From assembly GCA_030746635.1 (NCBI GenBank), contig JASLMH010000012.1, forward strand, positions 1-48,305: a stretch of DNA of 48,305 nt. The letters are read 5' to 3'. The position numbers were made by a program, and so were the translations under genes. This DNA is from Alphaproteobacteria bacterium (GTDB taxonomy: Bacteria > Pseudomonadota > Alphaproteobacteria > GCA-2731375). This document shows positions 7,805 through 17,166 of this stretch, piece after piece; the first letter of the stretch is position 1; the number at the start of each line of letters is the position of its first letter. The notes beneath the pieces were generated by a model. That model had not been told where the DNA came from and made no database searches. It worked only from the letters and a program-made list of their open reading frames with translations.

Positions 7805-9217
7805 ATGAAGAATCTCACCATCAAATCGATCAGCCTGGCCTTGACGGTGGTGCTGTGCCTGGTCGGCGCAGTCGTCGTCGCCTCCTCGGCGCTGACCGTC
7901 AAGGAAGGCAACCGCATCGACCGGACCTGGCAGGAGTTCGAATCCGGCCCGGCCGCCAAGACGGCCATCCTGGTCAACCTGCGCGACGCCGTCGGTTTCG
8001 GCGGTGTCATCCACCAGTTCAAGAATTTCGTGCTGCGTGGCGACCGCCCCCGCATCGTCAAGGTGCAAGCCCGCCTGCTGGATATCGCGGTGGCCTTGGC
8101 CGCCGGCGGCGTCCTGACCCTGCTGCTGGTGCTCGCCATCGCCGGCTTCACCTGGTTCAGCCGGGGCCGGCTGATCCGGCCGTTGGCGGCGCTGGGCGGC
8201 GTCATGGAGGCGCTGGCGGAGGGCAACAGCACCGTTGAGGTCCCCTATGGCGACAGCGACAACGAGGTCGGCGGCATGGCCAAGACCGTCGAGGTGTTCC
8301 GGCGCAACGCCATCGAGCGCGAAAAACTGGAGGCGGAGCAAAAGGCGGAGCAGGAACGCAAGGCCGAACGCACCCAGCGCATGGAACAGGTGACCGAGGC
8401 CTTCGATCAGGAAATCTCCGGAATCGTCGCCACGGTATCCGACGCCGCCGAAGTGATGCGTGGCAGTGCCCGCGGCATGGCCGACACCGCCGAACGCACC
8501 AACAGCCGTTCGGCCACCGTCGCCTCGGCCTCCGAGCAGGCGTCCGCCAACGTGCAGACGGTCGCCTCGGCGACCGAGGAGTTGTCCGCCTCGGTGCAGG
8601 AAGTCAGCGGTCAGGTCGCCCATTCGGCCGAAATCGCCCGTTCCGCCGTGGTCGAGGCCGAACGGGTCAACGGCCAGGTCCAGGGCCTGGCCGACGCCTC
8701 GCAGAAGATCGGCGAGGTGGTCGATTTGATCAACGACATCGCGTCCCAGACCAACCTGCTCGCCCTGAACGCCACCATCGAGGCCGCCCGCGCCGGGGAA
8801 GCAGGCAAGGGCTTCGCGGTGGTCGCTTCGGAAGTCAAGAACCTGGCCACCCAGACGGCCAAGGCGACCGATGAAATCGCCACCCAGATCGCCGGCATAC
8901 AGGACGCCACCGGTTCGGCCGTACAAGGCATCGACGGCATCGGCGAGACCATCGCCAAAATCGATGAAATCGCCGCCGCCATCGCCGCGGCGGTGGAAGA
9001 ACAAGGGGCCGCGACCGGCGAGATCAGCCGCAACGTGCAGCAGGCCGCGTCCGGTACCGACGATGTCTCCTCGAACATCTCGGCCGTCTCGGCCGACGCC
9101 GCCGAAACCGGCAAGGCGGCCGGCGAGGTGCTGCGATCCGCCGACAACCTGGGCGAGCAATCGAACACCCTGGGGGCGGTCATCGATCGCTTCCTGAAGG
9201 ACGTACGCGCCGCCTAA
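7805..9217 (+). CDS. Methyl-accepting chemotaxis protein with short periplasmic domain
   Basis: A 470-residue chemoreceptor. TM1 spans about residues 8-30 and TM2 about 93-117, a HAMP domain follows (about 118-170), then the long signalling coiled coil with the conserved hairpin tip ([35 protein letters not shown]). It should bind CheW and CheA and be methylated on flanking Glu/Gln. There is no C-terminal CheR-tethering pentapeptide. The periplasmic part is only ~62 residues and holds the motif [17 protein letters not shown]; in relatives I recall, that motif is followed by roughly another hundred residues before TM2, so an internal in-frame deletion is suspected. The ATG at 7805 has GGGGG eight bases upstream. 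It may be co-transcribed with the secreted protein before it. Confidence 0.92.
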   Translation: MKNLTIKSISLALTVVLCLVGAVVVASSALTVKEGNRIDRTWQEFESGPAAKTAILVNLRDAVGFGGVIHQFKNFVLRGDRPRIVKVQARLLDIAVALAAGGVLTLLLVLAIAGFTWFSRGRLIRPLAALGGVMEALAEGNSTVEVPYGDSDNEVGGMAKTVEVFRRNAIEREKLEAEQKAEQERKAERTQRMEQVTEAFDQEISGIVATVSDAAEVMRGSARGMADTAERTNSRSATVASASEQASANVQTVASATEELSASVQEVSGQVAHSAEIARSAVVEAERVNGQVQGLADASQKIGEVVDLINDIASQTNLLALNATIEAARAGEAGKGFAVVASEVKNLATQTAKATDEIATQIAGIQDATGSAVQGIDGIGETIAKIDEIAAAIAAAVEEQGAATGEISRNVQQAASGTDDVSSNISAVSADAAETGKAAGEVLRSADNLGEQSNTLGAVIDRFLKDVRAA

Positions 9218-9265
9218 AGCCCCCGGCATCGCTGTCAAGCGGCCCGGTCCGCCGTTACAATCATC

Positions 9266-9299
9266 GGCATTCGAACGGCCACCCGGCCGTTCGGATGCC
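9266..9299 (+). promoter_or_regulatory. Strong stem-loop between the MCP and hybrid kinase genes
   Basis: Arms 9266-9280 and 9285-9299 pair over 15 bp with one G-T/G-U position and a 4-base loop (ACCC). There is no T-run after it, so it is not a classical intrinsic terminator. It ends 20 bp before the kinase ATG. It may be a Rho-assisted terminator, an mRNA stabiliser or a translational control hairpin. Confidence 0.55.
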
Positions 9300-9319
9300 A
9301 ACGGTGGGACGTGGCGACG

Positions 9320-12229
9320 ATGGGCGCTGTCAGGAGATACGCCGTTCCGATCCTGATCTTGGCGACGTTCGCCCTGATCCTCGGTGCGCTGGCCATCGGC
9401 GTGCTGTACGACACCGCCTTCGAGGAAGCGCGCGCCCGGCTGATGGAAACGGCGCAGAGCCAAGCCCGGCTGATGGAGGCGGTGGCCCGGTTTGACCGGC
9501 GCGAGAGCCGCGACTATCCGGGTGGGGCGGCGGCGGCGACAATTTCCCAGATCGTCGACGCCCACGAACGCTATCAGGGGTTCGGCGAGACCGGCGAATT
9601 CACCGTGGCCCGGCGGGACGACGACAAAATGGTGTTCATTCTCCGCCACCGTCATGCCGATCTCGACCGGCCGAAGCCGGTGCCCTTCGCCTCGCCGCTG
9701 GCCGAGCCCATGCGCCGGGCGTTGTCGGGCAAGTCGGGCTCCGTCGTCGGTCCAGACTACCGGGGCGTCACCGTGCTGGCGGCCCATGAACCGGTGGCGC
9801 TGCTCGATCTCGGCATCGTCGCCAAGATCGATCTGGCCGAAATCCGCGCCCCCTTCGTCAAGGCCGGCCTGATCGTGGCCGCTCTGGCGGCCCTGATCGT
9901 CACCTTCGGCGCGGCGTTCTTCATCACCGCCAGCAATGCCATGATCCGCCGCATCCGCGAGGGCGAGGACAGATACCGGACGCTGTCGGATCTGACCAGC
10001 GAGGGCGTGGCGATCCACGACGACGGCATCATCATGGAAGCAAATCAGGCCTTCGCGGATATGTATGGATACGAGATCTCGGACCTGATCGGCATGCATG
10101 TGCTCGACCTCGCGGTGCCCGAGGAGCAGGAGAGCGTGGTCGATCATATGTCACGCAACCAGCCCGACACCTATGAAAGCACCAGCTTTCGCAAGGATGG
10201 CTCGCGCATCGACATCGAGATCAAGGGCATGCCGACCGTTTACAAAGGCAAGCGCATGCGCGTGACCCGATTGCGTGACCTGACCGAGCGGCGCCTGGCC
10301 GAGGCGGCGATGCGGAGAAGCGAGGAGCAGTACCGCGACCTGATCGAGCGGGCGGTGGTGGGCATCATGATCCACGACCCGGATTGGAACATCCTGTTCG
10401 CCAACCAGGCCGTGGCGGATATCTTCGGCTACGCGTCGGCCAACGAAGTGATGGCGTTGGGGACGGTGCCGCCGCTTCTGGCAGCGCCGGAAGTGGCGCG
10501 GCTGAAGTTCATCCGCGACGGCCGCTTCCAGGACGAGGAACAGCCCGTACGGCTCGAATACGAGGGTCTGCGGAAGGACGGCGCGTCGATTTGGCTGTCC
10601 AGCCATAACCGGCGGATGCGCTGGCATGGCCAACCAGCCAGCCAGGCGATCATCGCCGACATCACCGACCGCCGGCGCGCCGAACAGGCCCTTGCCGCGA
10701 GCGAAGAAACCCTGCGCCAACGCGAGCGGCAACTCCGCTTGATCACCGACGCCGTGCCGGCGTCGATCACCTATTTGGATGCATCCCTCCATTATCGTTT
10801 CGTCAATCGCGTGGCGGAGCAATGGTACGCCCGCCCGGCGGCCGAGATTGTCGGCAAGCACGCGCGGGAGGTGCTCGGCGATAACGCTTTCGACCAGCTT
10901 CTTGACCAGCCGGACTTCCCGTCCGCCAGCAGGTCCGACAACCTCGAAGTCTCCTTGACCTATCCCGATGGCGTCGACCGCCAGGTCGAGATCACCACCG
11001 TGCCCCATTTAGGGGACGACGGCGAACTGCAGGGCTATTTCGTGCTGACCATCGACGTCACCGAGCGTCAGGCCCTGGAGGCGCGTCTGCGGCAAAGCCA
11101 GAAGATGGAGGCGGTGGGTCAGCTGACCGGCGGTATCGCCCACGATTTCAACAATCTGCTGTCGGTGATCATCGGCAACATCGCCATGCTGGAGGATAAA
11201 CTCGGCCCGGACCATTCGCTGCGGGAACTGACGGCGCCGACCATGCGGGCCGCCGACCACGCCGCCACCCTGACCCATCGCATGCTCGCCTTCGCCCGAC
11301 AGCAGCCGCTGGAACTGAGACGGCTGGACGTCAACGATGTCCTTGGCAACGCCGAGGATCTGTTGCGAAGCAGCCTGACCGAGGACATCGAATTCACCAC
11401 CGCACTGGCGGAAGACCTGTACGACTGCGTGGCCGATCCGGTGCAGCTCGAACAGGCGATCCTGAACCTCGCCATCAACGCCCGCGACGCGATGCCGAAG
11501 GGCGGCCGGTTGCACATCGAAACCGCTAACGTGCAGTTGTCGGGAAACGGCGGCGAGTCCGGTCCCGATCTGCCGCCCGGCCCCTATCTGATGATCACCG
11601 TCAACGATGATGGCGATGGCATCGCGCCGGATATTCAGCCACGCATCTTCGATCCCTTCTTCACCACCAAGGATGTCGGCGCCGGATCGGGCCTCGGCCT
11701 GAGCATGGTTTTCGGCTTCGTTCGGCAGTCGCACGGCGACATTACCGTCGAATCCGATATCGGCGCCGGCACGACCTTTCGGATCTACCTGCCGTGTGCC
11801 GAAGACGGGGAGGAACGCGAGGACAGACCGATCGTCGCCACGCCGGACCGAACAGGCACCGGCGAGACCATCCTGCTGGTGGAGGACGACCCCGACGTCC
11901 GCGAGATGGTGGCGACGGTCCTTGGGCGGCGCGGCTACCTGGTGCTGGAGGCGAGCGACGGCCGGGCCGGCCTGGAGCGGCTGTCGGACCATCGGAAGAT
12001 CGATTTGCTGTTGACCGACGTGATGCTGCCCGGCGGGATCGGTGGCCGGGAACTGGCCAACAGGGCCCGCACCAGGGACCCGGGGCTCAAGGTGCTGTTC
12101 ATGTCGGGCTACGACCGAGAGGTGATCGTCGAGCAGGGCCGGATGAATCCCGATGGCCGACTGCTGGCGAAACCGTTCACCCCATCCGACCTGGGCCATC
12201 GGGTGCGGGCGGTGCTGGACGAGGAGTGA
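9320..12229 (+). CDS. PAS-domain hybrid sensor histidine kinase with C-terminal receiver
   Basis: A 969-residue membrane kinase. TM1 (about 5-28) and TM2 (about 185-208) flank a periplasmic Cache/dCACHE-like sensor. Three PAS domains follow (starting YRTLSDLTSEGVAIHDD, YRDLIERAVVGIMIHDP and LRLITDAVPASITYLD), each with its PAC end (DLTER, DITDRR, DVTERQ). The HisKA H-box is GGIAHDFNNLL (His near 608), HATPase motifs are NLAINARDAMP, DDGDGI and GLGLSMVFGF, and the receiver has acidic VEDDPD, phosphoacceptor Asp in LLLTDVMLPGG and Lys in LLAKPF. This architecture usually phosphorelays to an unlinked response regulator. The ATG at 9320 is preferred; a GTG at 9311 is possible. The DUF1499 gene starts 3 bp after the stop. 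Confidence 0.92.
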   Translation: MGAVRRYAVPILILATFALILGALAIGVLYDTAFEEARARLMETAQSQARLMEAVARFDRRESRDYPGGAAAATISQIVDAHERYQGFGETGEFTVARRDDDKMVFILRHRHADLDRPKPVPFASPLAEPMRRALSGKSGSVVGPDYRGVTVLAAHEPVALLDLGIVAKIDLAEIRAPFVKAGLIVAALAALIVTFGAAFFITASNAMIRRIREGEDRYRTLSDLTSEGVAIHDDGIIMEANQAFADMYGYEISDLIGMHVLDLAVPEEQESVVDHMSRNQPDTYESTSFRKDGSRIDIEIKGMPTVYKGKRMRVTRLRDLTERRLAEAAMRRSEEQYRDLIERAVVGIMIHDPDWNILFANQAVADIFGYASANEVMALGTVPPLLAAPEVARLKFIRDGRFQDEEQPVRLEYEGLRKDGASIWLSSHNRRMRWHGQPASQAIIADITDRRRAEQALAASEETLRQRERQLRLITDAVPASITYLDASLHYRFVNRVAEQWYARPAAEIVGKHAREVLGDNAFDQLLDQPDFPSASRSDNLEVSLTYPDGVDRQVEITTVPHLGDDGELQGYFVLTIDVTERQALEARLRQSQKMEAVGQLTGGIAHDFNNLLSVIIGNIAMLEDKLGPDHSLRELTAPTMRAADHAATLTHRMLAFARQQPLELRRLDVNDVLGNAEDLLRSSLTEDIEFTTALAEDLYDCVADPVQLEQAILNLAINARDAMPKGGRLHIETANVQLSGNGGESGPDLPPGPYLMITVNDDGDGIAPDIQPRIFDPFFTTKDVGAGSGLGLSMVFGFVRQSHGDITVESDIGAGTTFRIYLPCAEDGEEREDRPIVATPDRTGTGETILLVEDDPDVREMVATVLGRRGYLVLEASDGRAGLERLSDHRKIDLLLTDVMLPGGIGGRELANRARTRDPGLKVLFMSGYDREVIVEQGRMNPDGRLLAKPFTPSDLGHRVRAVLDEE

Positions 12230-12232
12230 GGG

Positions 12233-12733
12233 ATGGGCAGGCGCCTGACAAGGATCGCCGGCGGCCTGGCGGGCCTGGTGGTGGTGCTCGCCGTCGCGGT
12301 AGCCGCGATCGGACGGGAGCAGACGTTGGTGCTGCTGTTCGGGCCGATCGACACGACGGCGGTCAGCTTCGCCACCCTGGTCCCCAGCCAGCGGCCGAAC
12401 CGGTTCCTGGTCTGCCCGGACGACTATTGCCGGGCCAGCGCGGATCTGCCCAGTCCCATCTACAAGACGCCGGCGGCGGCGCTGCGGGACCGTTGGCTCG
12501 GGATGATCTCCCGCCAGCCGCGGGTCGAACGGACCCGCATCAGCGCCGATGGCATGCAGTTCGATTTCGTTCAGCGTTCATGGCTGTTGCGCTTTCCCGA
12601 CACCATCACTGTCCGCTTCATCGACCTCGACGACGGCCGATCGACCCTGGCCGTCTACAGCCGCTCCCATTACGGCCATTCCGACCTCGGCGTGAACCGA
12701 CAACGCATCAAGGCCTGGCTGGCCGCCCTTTGA
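12233..12733 (+). CDS. DUF1499 family protein
   Basis: A 166-residue protein with an N-terminal membrane anchor or signal (residues 7-27, LAGLVVVLAVAVAAIG) and a DUF1499 domain, recognisable from CPDDYCRAS, the central FDFVQRSWLLRFPDTITVRF and the C-terminal STLAVYSRSHYGHSDLGVN-R segment. DUF1499 proteins have no firmly assigned biochemical function. It starts 3 bp after the hybrid kinase stop, so the two are almost certainly co-transcribed. It ends 9 bp before the convergent phosphonoacetate hydrolase gene. Confidence 0.85.
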   Translation: MGRRLTRIAGGLAGLVVVLAVAVAAIGREQTLVLLFGPIDTTAVSFATLVPSQRPNRFLVCPDDYCRASADLPSPIYKTPAAALRDRWLGMISRQPRVERTRISADGMQFDFVQRSWLLRFPDTITVRFIDLDDGRSTLAVYSRSHYGHSDLGVNRQRIKAWLAAL

Positions 12734-12742
12734 TCTTCCCTT

Positions 12743-13975
12743 CTAGTGGGCCCGGTTCAGGGCCAGATCGAAGGCGTCGAAGTTGCGCAGGGCATGGCCT
12801 TCGGGCAGGTCGGTCGGGCGGTTCATCAACAACGGCACCCGTTGTTCCGACAAACCACCGTGGGAGCGCAGGGGCTCGGTGAGGGCCGACAGGTCATGCC
12901 GCTCGACGCTGGTGCCTAACACGGTGTCGGACACCGATACCAACACCAAATGCCCCAATCGGTCGGCCGGCAGGTCGAACCGCTCGGCCGCCGCCCGCCG
13001 TGACAGCACCAGTTCCAGGCCGGCCATCGGGCGCAGCCGGTCCGCCAGGGCATCGGCCCCCTCCGGGTCCGCCAGATAGACCGTGGCGTAGGAGCCCAGG
13101 GCGCCGTGATGCACCACATAAGGATCGGTGATCGGCAGGATAACCCGCGCCGCGCCGGCCCCCAGCCAACCGTCCAGCAGGCTTTGCAGGTAGATCACCT
13201 TCGGCGCGCCGTCGCCGTCGTGTTTGGCGTTCATGCCGTGGTCAGCGGTCAACACGATGGTGCAGTCCATGGCCTGGAGCTGCCCCAGATAGCCGTCCAT
13301 CAGGGCATAGAAGTCGTTGGCCGCGGCGGTGCCGGGCGCACACTTGTGCTGGATGTAGTCGGTGGTCGACAGATACATCAGGTCGGGCTGCCGCCGGGCC
13401 ATGATCTGCACCCCGGCGGCCAGCACGAAACCGCTGAGTTCGGCGCTGTAGACATCCGGCACCGGCAACCCGACCAGGGCGGGCACGCCGTCGATGCCGT
13501 GCTCCTCGGTGTTGGCCTGGTCCGCCTGTTCGGCGGAGAAGCAAATCCCCCTGGCGCCCGGCGTCAGGCCATGACCCAACAGGCGGCGCAACTTGTCCTT
13601 GGCGGTGATCGTGGCGATGGTGGCGCCGGCCGCCTGGAAGGCCTGAAAAATCGTCGGCGCCCGCAGGAACCGCGGATCGTTCATCATCACTTCCTCGCCG
13701 CTGTCGGGATCGAGGAAATAGTTGCCGCAGATGCCGTGCACCGCCGGCGGCACGCCGGTGACGATGGACAGGTTGTTGGGATTGGTGAAGCTGGGCACCA
13801 CGCAGTCGGCCAGGCGGTTGGTGCCGTCGGCCAGCAGGCCGGCGAAAAACGGCGCCACCCCGGCCTCGACCGCCGCCTCGATATAGCCCGGCGCCGAGCC
13901 GTCGATGCAGACCGCCACCACCGGCCGGTCCGGCCAGCGGTAGCCGCGGTCGTTGACGCTGACGCTGTCCTTCAT
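12743..13975 (-). CDS. phnA: Phosphonoacetate hydrolase
   Basis: A 410-residue alkaline-phosphatase-superfamily enzyme that hydrolyses phosphonoacetate to acetate and phosphate using two zinc ions. All expected active-site residues are present with the spacing I recall for Pseudomonas PhnA: Asp25 (CIDGSAPGY), nucleophile Thr64 (PSFTNPNN), Asp206 and His210 (TTDYIQHK), Asp245 and His246 (TADHGMN) and His372 (RSHGGLSEQ). It is the downstream gene of a two-gene leftward operon: its ATG overlaps the hydantoinase stop by 4 bp, indicating translational coupling. No phnW, phnY or LysR-type phnR is in the window, which is unusual for a phosphonoacetate pathway. Confidence 0.92.
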   Translation of the reverse strand: MKDSVSVNDRGYRWPDRPVVAVCIDGSAPGYIEAAVEAGVAPFFAGLLADGTNRLADCVVPSFTNPNNLSIVTGVPPAVHGICGNYFLDPDSGEEVMMNDPRFLRAPTIFQAFQAAGATIATITAKDKLRRLLGHGLTPGARGICFSAEQADQANTEEHGIDGVPALVGLPVPDVYSAELSGFVLAAGVQIMARRQPDLMYLSTTDYIQHKCAPGTAAANDFYALMDGYLGQLQAMDCTIVLTADHGMNAKHDGDGAPKVIYLQSLLDGWLGAGAARVILPITDPYVVHHGALGSYATVYLADPEGADALADRLRPMAGLELVLSRRAAAERFDLPADRLGHLVLVSVSDTVLGTSVERHDLSALTEPLRSHGGLSEQRVPLLMNRPTDLPEGHALRNFDAFDLALNRAH

Positions 13976-15441
13976 CGCGGCAGGATCTCCGCCCCGAAAT
14001 TGCGCGCCGGGTCCATTTCCGGTTCCAGCCGGCCCAACGGCCGGGCCGCTTCCGGGAAATCCCGGCCGAGGAATTCGCCGCTGCCCGCCGCCACCTGCAA
14101 TTCGCCCTCCATCACCGCCACCCGGCCACGGCTGATCACGGTCACCGGCCAGCCCTTGACGGTACGTCCCTCGTACGGCGTGTAGCCGACGTTGTCATGC
14201 AGCATACTGTGGCTGACGGTGACCTCACGTTCGGGATCCCAGATCGCGATATCGGCGTCGCTACCGATGGCGATGGTGCCCTTGCGGGGATGCAGGCCGT
14301 ACAGCTTGGCGGCATTGGTGGCGGTCAGGGCGACGAAGCGGTTGAGGTCGATGCGGCCCTTGCCGACGCCTTCCGAAAACAACAGCGGCAGGCGCAACTC
14401 GATGCCGGGCACGCCGTTGGCGATCTGCTTGAAGGTCGGCTCCGGCCCGGCGTGCAGCTTGCCGGAATCATCGAAACGATAAGGCGCATGGTCCGAGGAG
14501 AAGATCGCGAAGGTCCCGTTGGCAAGGCCACGCCACATGGCCTCCTGAGCCGCGGCGTCCCTTGGCGGCGGGCTGCAACAGAACATCGCACCGTCCATGC
14601 CGTCGCGATCGAGGTCCTGGGCGGTGAGGAAGAGGTACTGCGGACAGGTCTCGGCATAGATCTTCAGGCCCTGGTCCTGGGCCCGGCGGATTTCATCCAT
14701 CGCCTGCTCGGTCGAGACATGCACGATCAGCATCGGCTGGTCCATCAGCCGCGACAGTTGGATGGCCCGATGCGCCGCCTCCCCCTCGCCGGCGCGGGAA
14801 TGGCTGACGGCGTGGTATTTCGGCTGCCAGTTGCCACCGTCGATCAGCTTCTCGCTCAGCCAGCGGATCATGTCGTGGTTTTCCGCGTGCACCATCACCA
14901 GGGCGCCTTCGCGCCGCGCCGCCGCCAACACCTCCAGCATTTGGTAATCGTCCAGGCGCATGGCGTCGTAGGTCATGTAGACCTTGAACGAGGTGAAACC
15001 ATCACGGATCAGGGCCGGCAGTTCCTGGCCCATCACCTGCTCGCTGGGGTCCGAGATGATCAGGTGATAGCCGTAGTCGATCACCGCCTTGGGCCCGGCG
15101 CAGGCGTGATAGTCCTCCACCGTGCGCCGCAACGATTCGCCTTTCTGCTGGGCGGCGAAGGGAATGATCGTGGTTGTGCCGCCAAACACGGCGGAAACGC
15201 TGCCGCTGTGGAAATCGTCGGCGCTCATTACCCCGAAGGACGAGAGCTGCTCGATGTGGCAATGGCCCTCGACCCCGCCGGGCAGCACCAGCATCCCGGT
15301 GGCGTCGATCTCCCGGCCGCCGGCCGCCAGTCCCTCGCCCAGGGCGGCGATACGGCCATCACGGACCCCGACGTCACATGCGAAGGTATCGGCGGCCGTG
15401 GCCACCGTGCCGTTGCGGATCACCAGATCGAAGTCCGTCAT
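13972..15441 (-). CDS. Dihydropyrimidinase/D-hydantoinase-family amidohydrolase
   Basis: A 489-residue cyclic amidohydrolase of the dihydropyrimidinase/hydantoinase family, which opens cyclic ureides or imides. Binuclear metal ligands are visible: His60 and His62 (GHCHIE, with Cys where many members have Thr or Val), the carboxylated Lys153 (SFKVYMTY), His185 (VHAEN), His241 (IVHVST) and Asp317 (FSSDHAPYR). The ATG at 15441 is preceded by GGGGAGGG at good spacing; the frame is open further upstream without a better start. It overlaps phnA by 4 bp. That pairing suggests a substrate linked to phosphonate metabolism, or it may be simple co-transcription. Substrate specificity cannot be read from sequence alone. 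Confidence 0.88.
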   Translation of the reverse strand: MTDFDLVIRNGTVATAADTFACDVGVRDGRIAALGEGLAAGGREIDATGMLVLPGGVEGHCHIEQLSSFGVMSADDFHSGSVSAVFGGTTTIIPFAAQQKGESLRRTVEDYHACAGPKAVIDYGYHLIISDPSEQVMGQELPALIRDGFTSFKVYMTYDAMRLDDYQMLEVLAAARREGALVMVHAENHDMIRWLSEKLIDGGNWQPKYHAVSHSRAGEGEAAHRAIQLSRLMDQPMLIVHVSTEQAMDEIRRAQDQGLKIYAETCPQYLFLTAQDLDRDGMDGAMFCCSPPPRDAAAQEAMWRGLANGTFAIFSSDHAPYRFDDSGKLHAGPEPTFKQIANGVPGIELRLPLLFSEGVGKGRIDLNRFVALTATNAAKLYGLHPRKGTIAIGSDADIAIWDPEREVTVSHSMLHDNVGYTPYEGRTVKGWPVTVISRGRVAVMEGELQVAAGSGEFLGRDFPEAARPLGRLEPEMDPARNFGAEILPR

Positions 15442-15611
15442 GCCGTCGCCCTCCCCGTGGCCGTTATCGGCAGTTTTCGCCAAGGCCGGCGCCAAGGCAA
15501 GTCCGGATGCGCCGATACCTCGCCGTGGCAATTCCGCGCCTTTCGAAAACCGCCTATGATCGCCGCGACAACGATGGAAATTGGACCACCGGCCGGGTCG
15601 TGGCGACACCG

Positions 15612-16097
15612 ATGAACCAGCCCTCGCAAGCCGAGCCGGCCTATCGACGCCGCTTTCGATCGCCCTTCACGGCCGCCGATCTGTTCGCCATCGCCGGCGA
15701 CATCGAAAGCTATCCCGACTATGTGCCCTGGTGCCTCGCCACCCGCATCCGCCAGCGGCGGGGCGAGCGCCTGGGCGTCGACAACGTGTTCGGCGCGGCG
15801 TTGTTCCGGCTGCGGTTCCGAACCCGGGCCACTTTCGAGCCACCCGGTCGGATCGAAATCGTCTCCAGCGATCGGCCGTTTCGCCATTTGCGCATTGTCT
15901 GGCGTTTCGAGGACCTGCCCGACGGTGGCTGTCAGGTGGAATTGAGCATCGCCCACGAACTGCGCTGGTTCCTGGCCAACCGCCTGGCGCCGCTGTTCGC
16001 CGAACAGGCCGAGGACCGCATCGTCGCCGCCTTCGAAAGGCGGGCGCGGGCGTTGTTGGGGAATAAGGCGCCGACTACAGGTCGAGGCGGGCGTTGA
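15612..16097 (+). CDS. COQ10/RatA-like START-domain protein
   Basis: A 161-residue SRPBCC/START-fold protein of the COQ10/RatA group. Typical features are the N-terminal YRRRFRSPFTAADLFAIAGDIESYPDYVPWC segment seen in shorter pieces (YPDYVPWC is diagnostic), the central SSDRPFRHLRIVWRFED strands, and a long C-terminal helix (LAPLFAEQAEDRIVAAFERRA). In proteobacteria such proteins are annotated as ubiquinone-binding chaperones needed for respiration; the toxin label RatA comes from E. coli and may not apply. The start is the ATG at 15612; an in-frame GTG at 15600 is possible. Its last 23 bp overlap the convergent outer-membrane gene. Confidence 0.85.
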   Translation: MNQPSQAEPAYRRRFRSPFTAADLFAIAGDIESYPDYVPWCLATRIRQRRGERLGVDNVFGAALFRLRFRTRATFEPPGRIEIVSSDRPFRHLRIVWRFEDLPDGGCQVELSIAHELRWFLANRLAPLFAEQAEDRIVAAFERRARALLGNKAPTTGRGGR

Positions 16098-17046
16098 AGG
16101 ACAGGCCGAGGGCGTTGATGTCCTCGTCGCCGGTGCCGAGGTAGCGCAGGCTGGGACCGAAGGCCCAGTCGGCCCTGTATTGGTACCAGAGGCCCAAAAT
16201 CGCCTGATAGGCAATTTCGACGTCGTCGCGGCCCTGGATCACCTGACCGGCCAGGGTGATGTCGTCTTCCTGCACCAGGGCCAGGCCCAGGCCGCCACCC
16301 ACGTAGGGTGTGAAGGACTGGCCCAGAGGCCAATCGTAATAGGCGTTGGCCATCAGCGTGGTGATCTTGGTATCGCCGCTGCCGCTGGTCCGGGTACCGC
16401 CGCTGTTGATCGAATCGGAATCGGCCGCGCGATAGGCGATTTCCACCTCGGCCCGCAGCATCTCGGCGACGCGGGCGCCGGCCGCCGCCCGTAGCAAAAA
16501 GCCGGTCTCCATATCGGCGCTGTAGGTCGCCCCGGCGGGCGTATTGCCGCCGATGTCGTCGGGGAAGTGGGCGCCGCCGCCGGCACTCAAATAGATGCGG
16601 TCGAACCAGCCGTCCGGGGCAGGCTCCGCCGTTGCCGCCGCCAGGCGAGGCGGCGGCGCCGAGCCCCCGGGCGCGACGCGCGGCGACGGCAACAGCTTGC
16701 CCTTCTGCCGGGTCTGGGCCAGGCGCGGCGATGGTGGCGCGATGGCCGGCGGCCCGGCGGTCGAAGGCGGCGACACCTTGGGGCCCGGCAGCCTGGTCGC
16801 CGGCAGCGTCGACGGCGGTGGTGGCGGCGGCGTGTAGCGCAGGGTCGGCGGCGGCGGTGCCAGGGCCGGCATCGCGCGGGCCGGCGGCATGGCGACGGGC
16901 GCCGGACGTTGGGCGGACGCGGCGAAGGGATGGGCTTCGTTGAGCAGCGCCTTCATGTCGTACAGCCCGCCGCGGGTTCCGGCCAGACCGGGCGACGCCG
17001 CCAACAGGCCGATCCCGGCGACAAAACCGCAGCAACGCCACACCAT
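16075..17046 (-). CDS. Outer-membrane beta-barrel protein with Pro-rich linker
   Basis: A 323-residue exported protein. Residues 1-22 form a signal peptide (CCGFVAGIGLLAASPGLAG). Residues ~45-125 are a low-complexity Pro/Ala/Thr linker with runs such as APPPPTLRYTPPPPPP. From ~145 to the end it has alternating aromatic strands of an 8-stranded OmpA/Omp25-like barrel (DRIYLSAGGGAHFPDD, TPYVGGGLGLALVQED, WAFGPSLRYLGTGDED), ending in the expected hydrophobic strand ALGLSFNARLDL. The linker probably crosses the periplasm or contacts peptidoglycan. It is divergent from the copper ATPase. No function beyond outer-membrane structure is supported. Confidence 0.82.
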   Translation of the reverse strand: MVWRCCGFVAGIGLLAASPGLAGTRGGLYDMKALLNEAHPFAASAQRPAPVAMPPARAMPALAPPPPTLRYTPPPPPPSTLPATRLPGPKVSPPSTAGPPAIAPPSPRLAQTRQKGKLLPSPRVAPGGSAPPPRLAAATAEPAPDGWFDRIYLSAGGGAHFPDDIGGNTPAGATYSADMETGFLLRAAAGARVAEMLRAEVEIAYRAADSDSINSGGTRTSGSGDTKITTLMANAYYDWPLGQSFTPYVGGGLGLALVQEDDITLAGQVIQGRDDVEIAYQAILGLWYQYRADWAFGPSLRYLGTGDEDINALGLSFNARLDL

Positions 17047-17166
17047 GCCCGTCTCCCTGGTCGCCGTTATGATCCGCCCGCAACGGCGGGCAGAATAGCG
17101 CGTTATGCCTGCCAGTACAGCCTTCCTCTCCAGTCCTGAAAATCCGCGCTGTTGGCCATTTCCACC

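Noticed and set aside
7226-10147. A 973-codon leftward open frame opposite the secreted protein, MCP and kinase genes
   Set aside because: Its translation is Gly/Arg/His/Asp-rich with no domain, and the opposite strand carries three clear genes. It is a high-GC antisense artefact.
15612-16097. Type II toxin RatA of a toxin-antitoxin module
   Set aside because: No antitoxin-like partner is adjacent and the sequence fits the COQ10-type START family.
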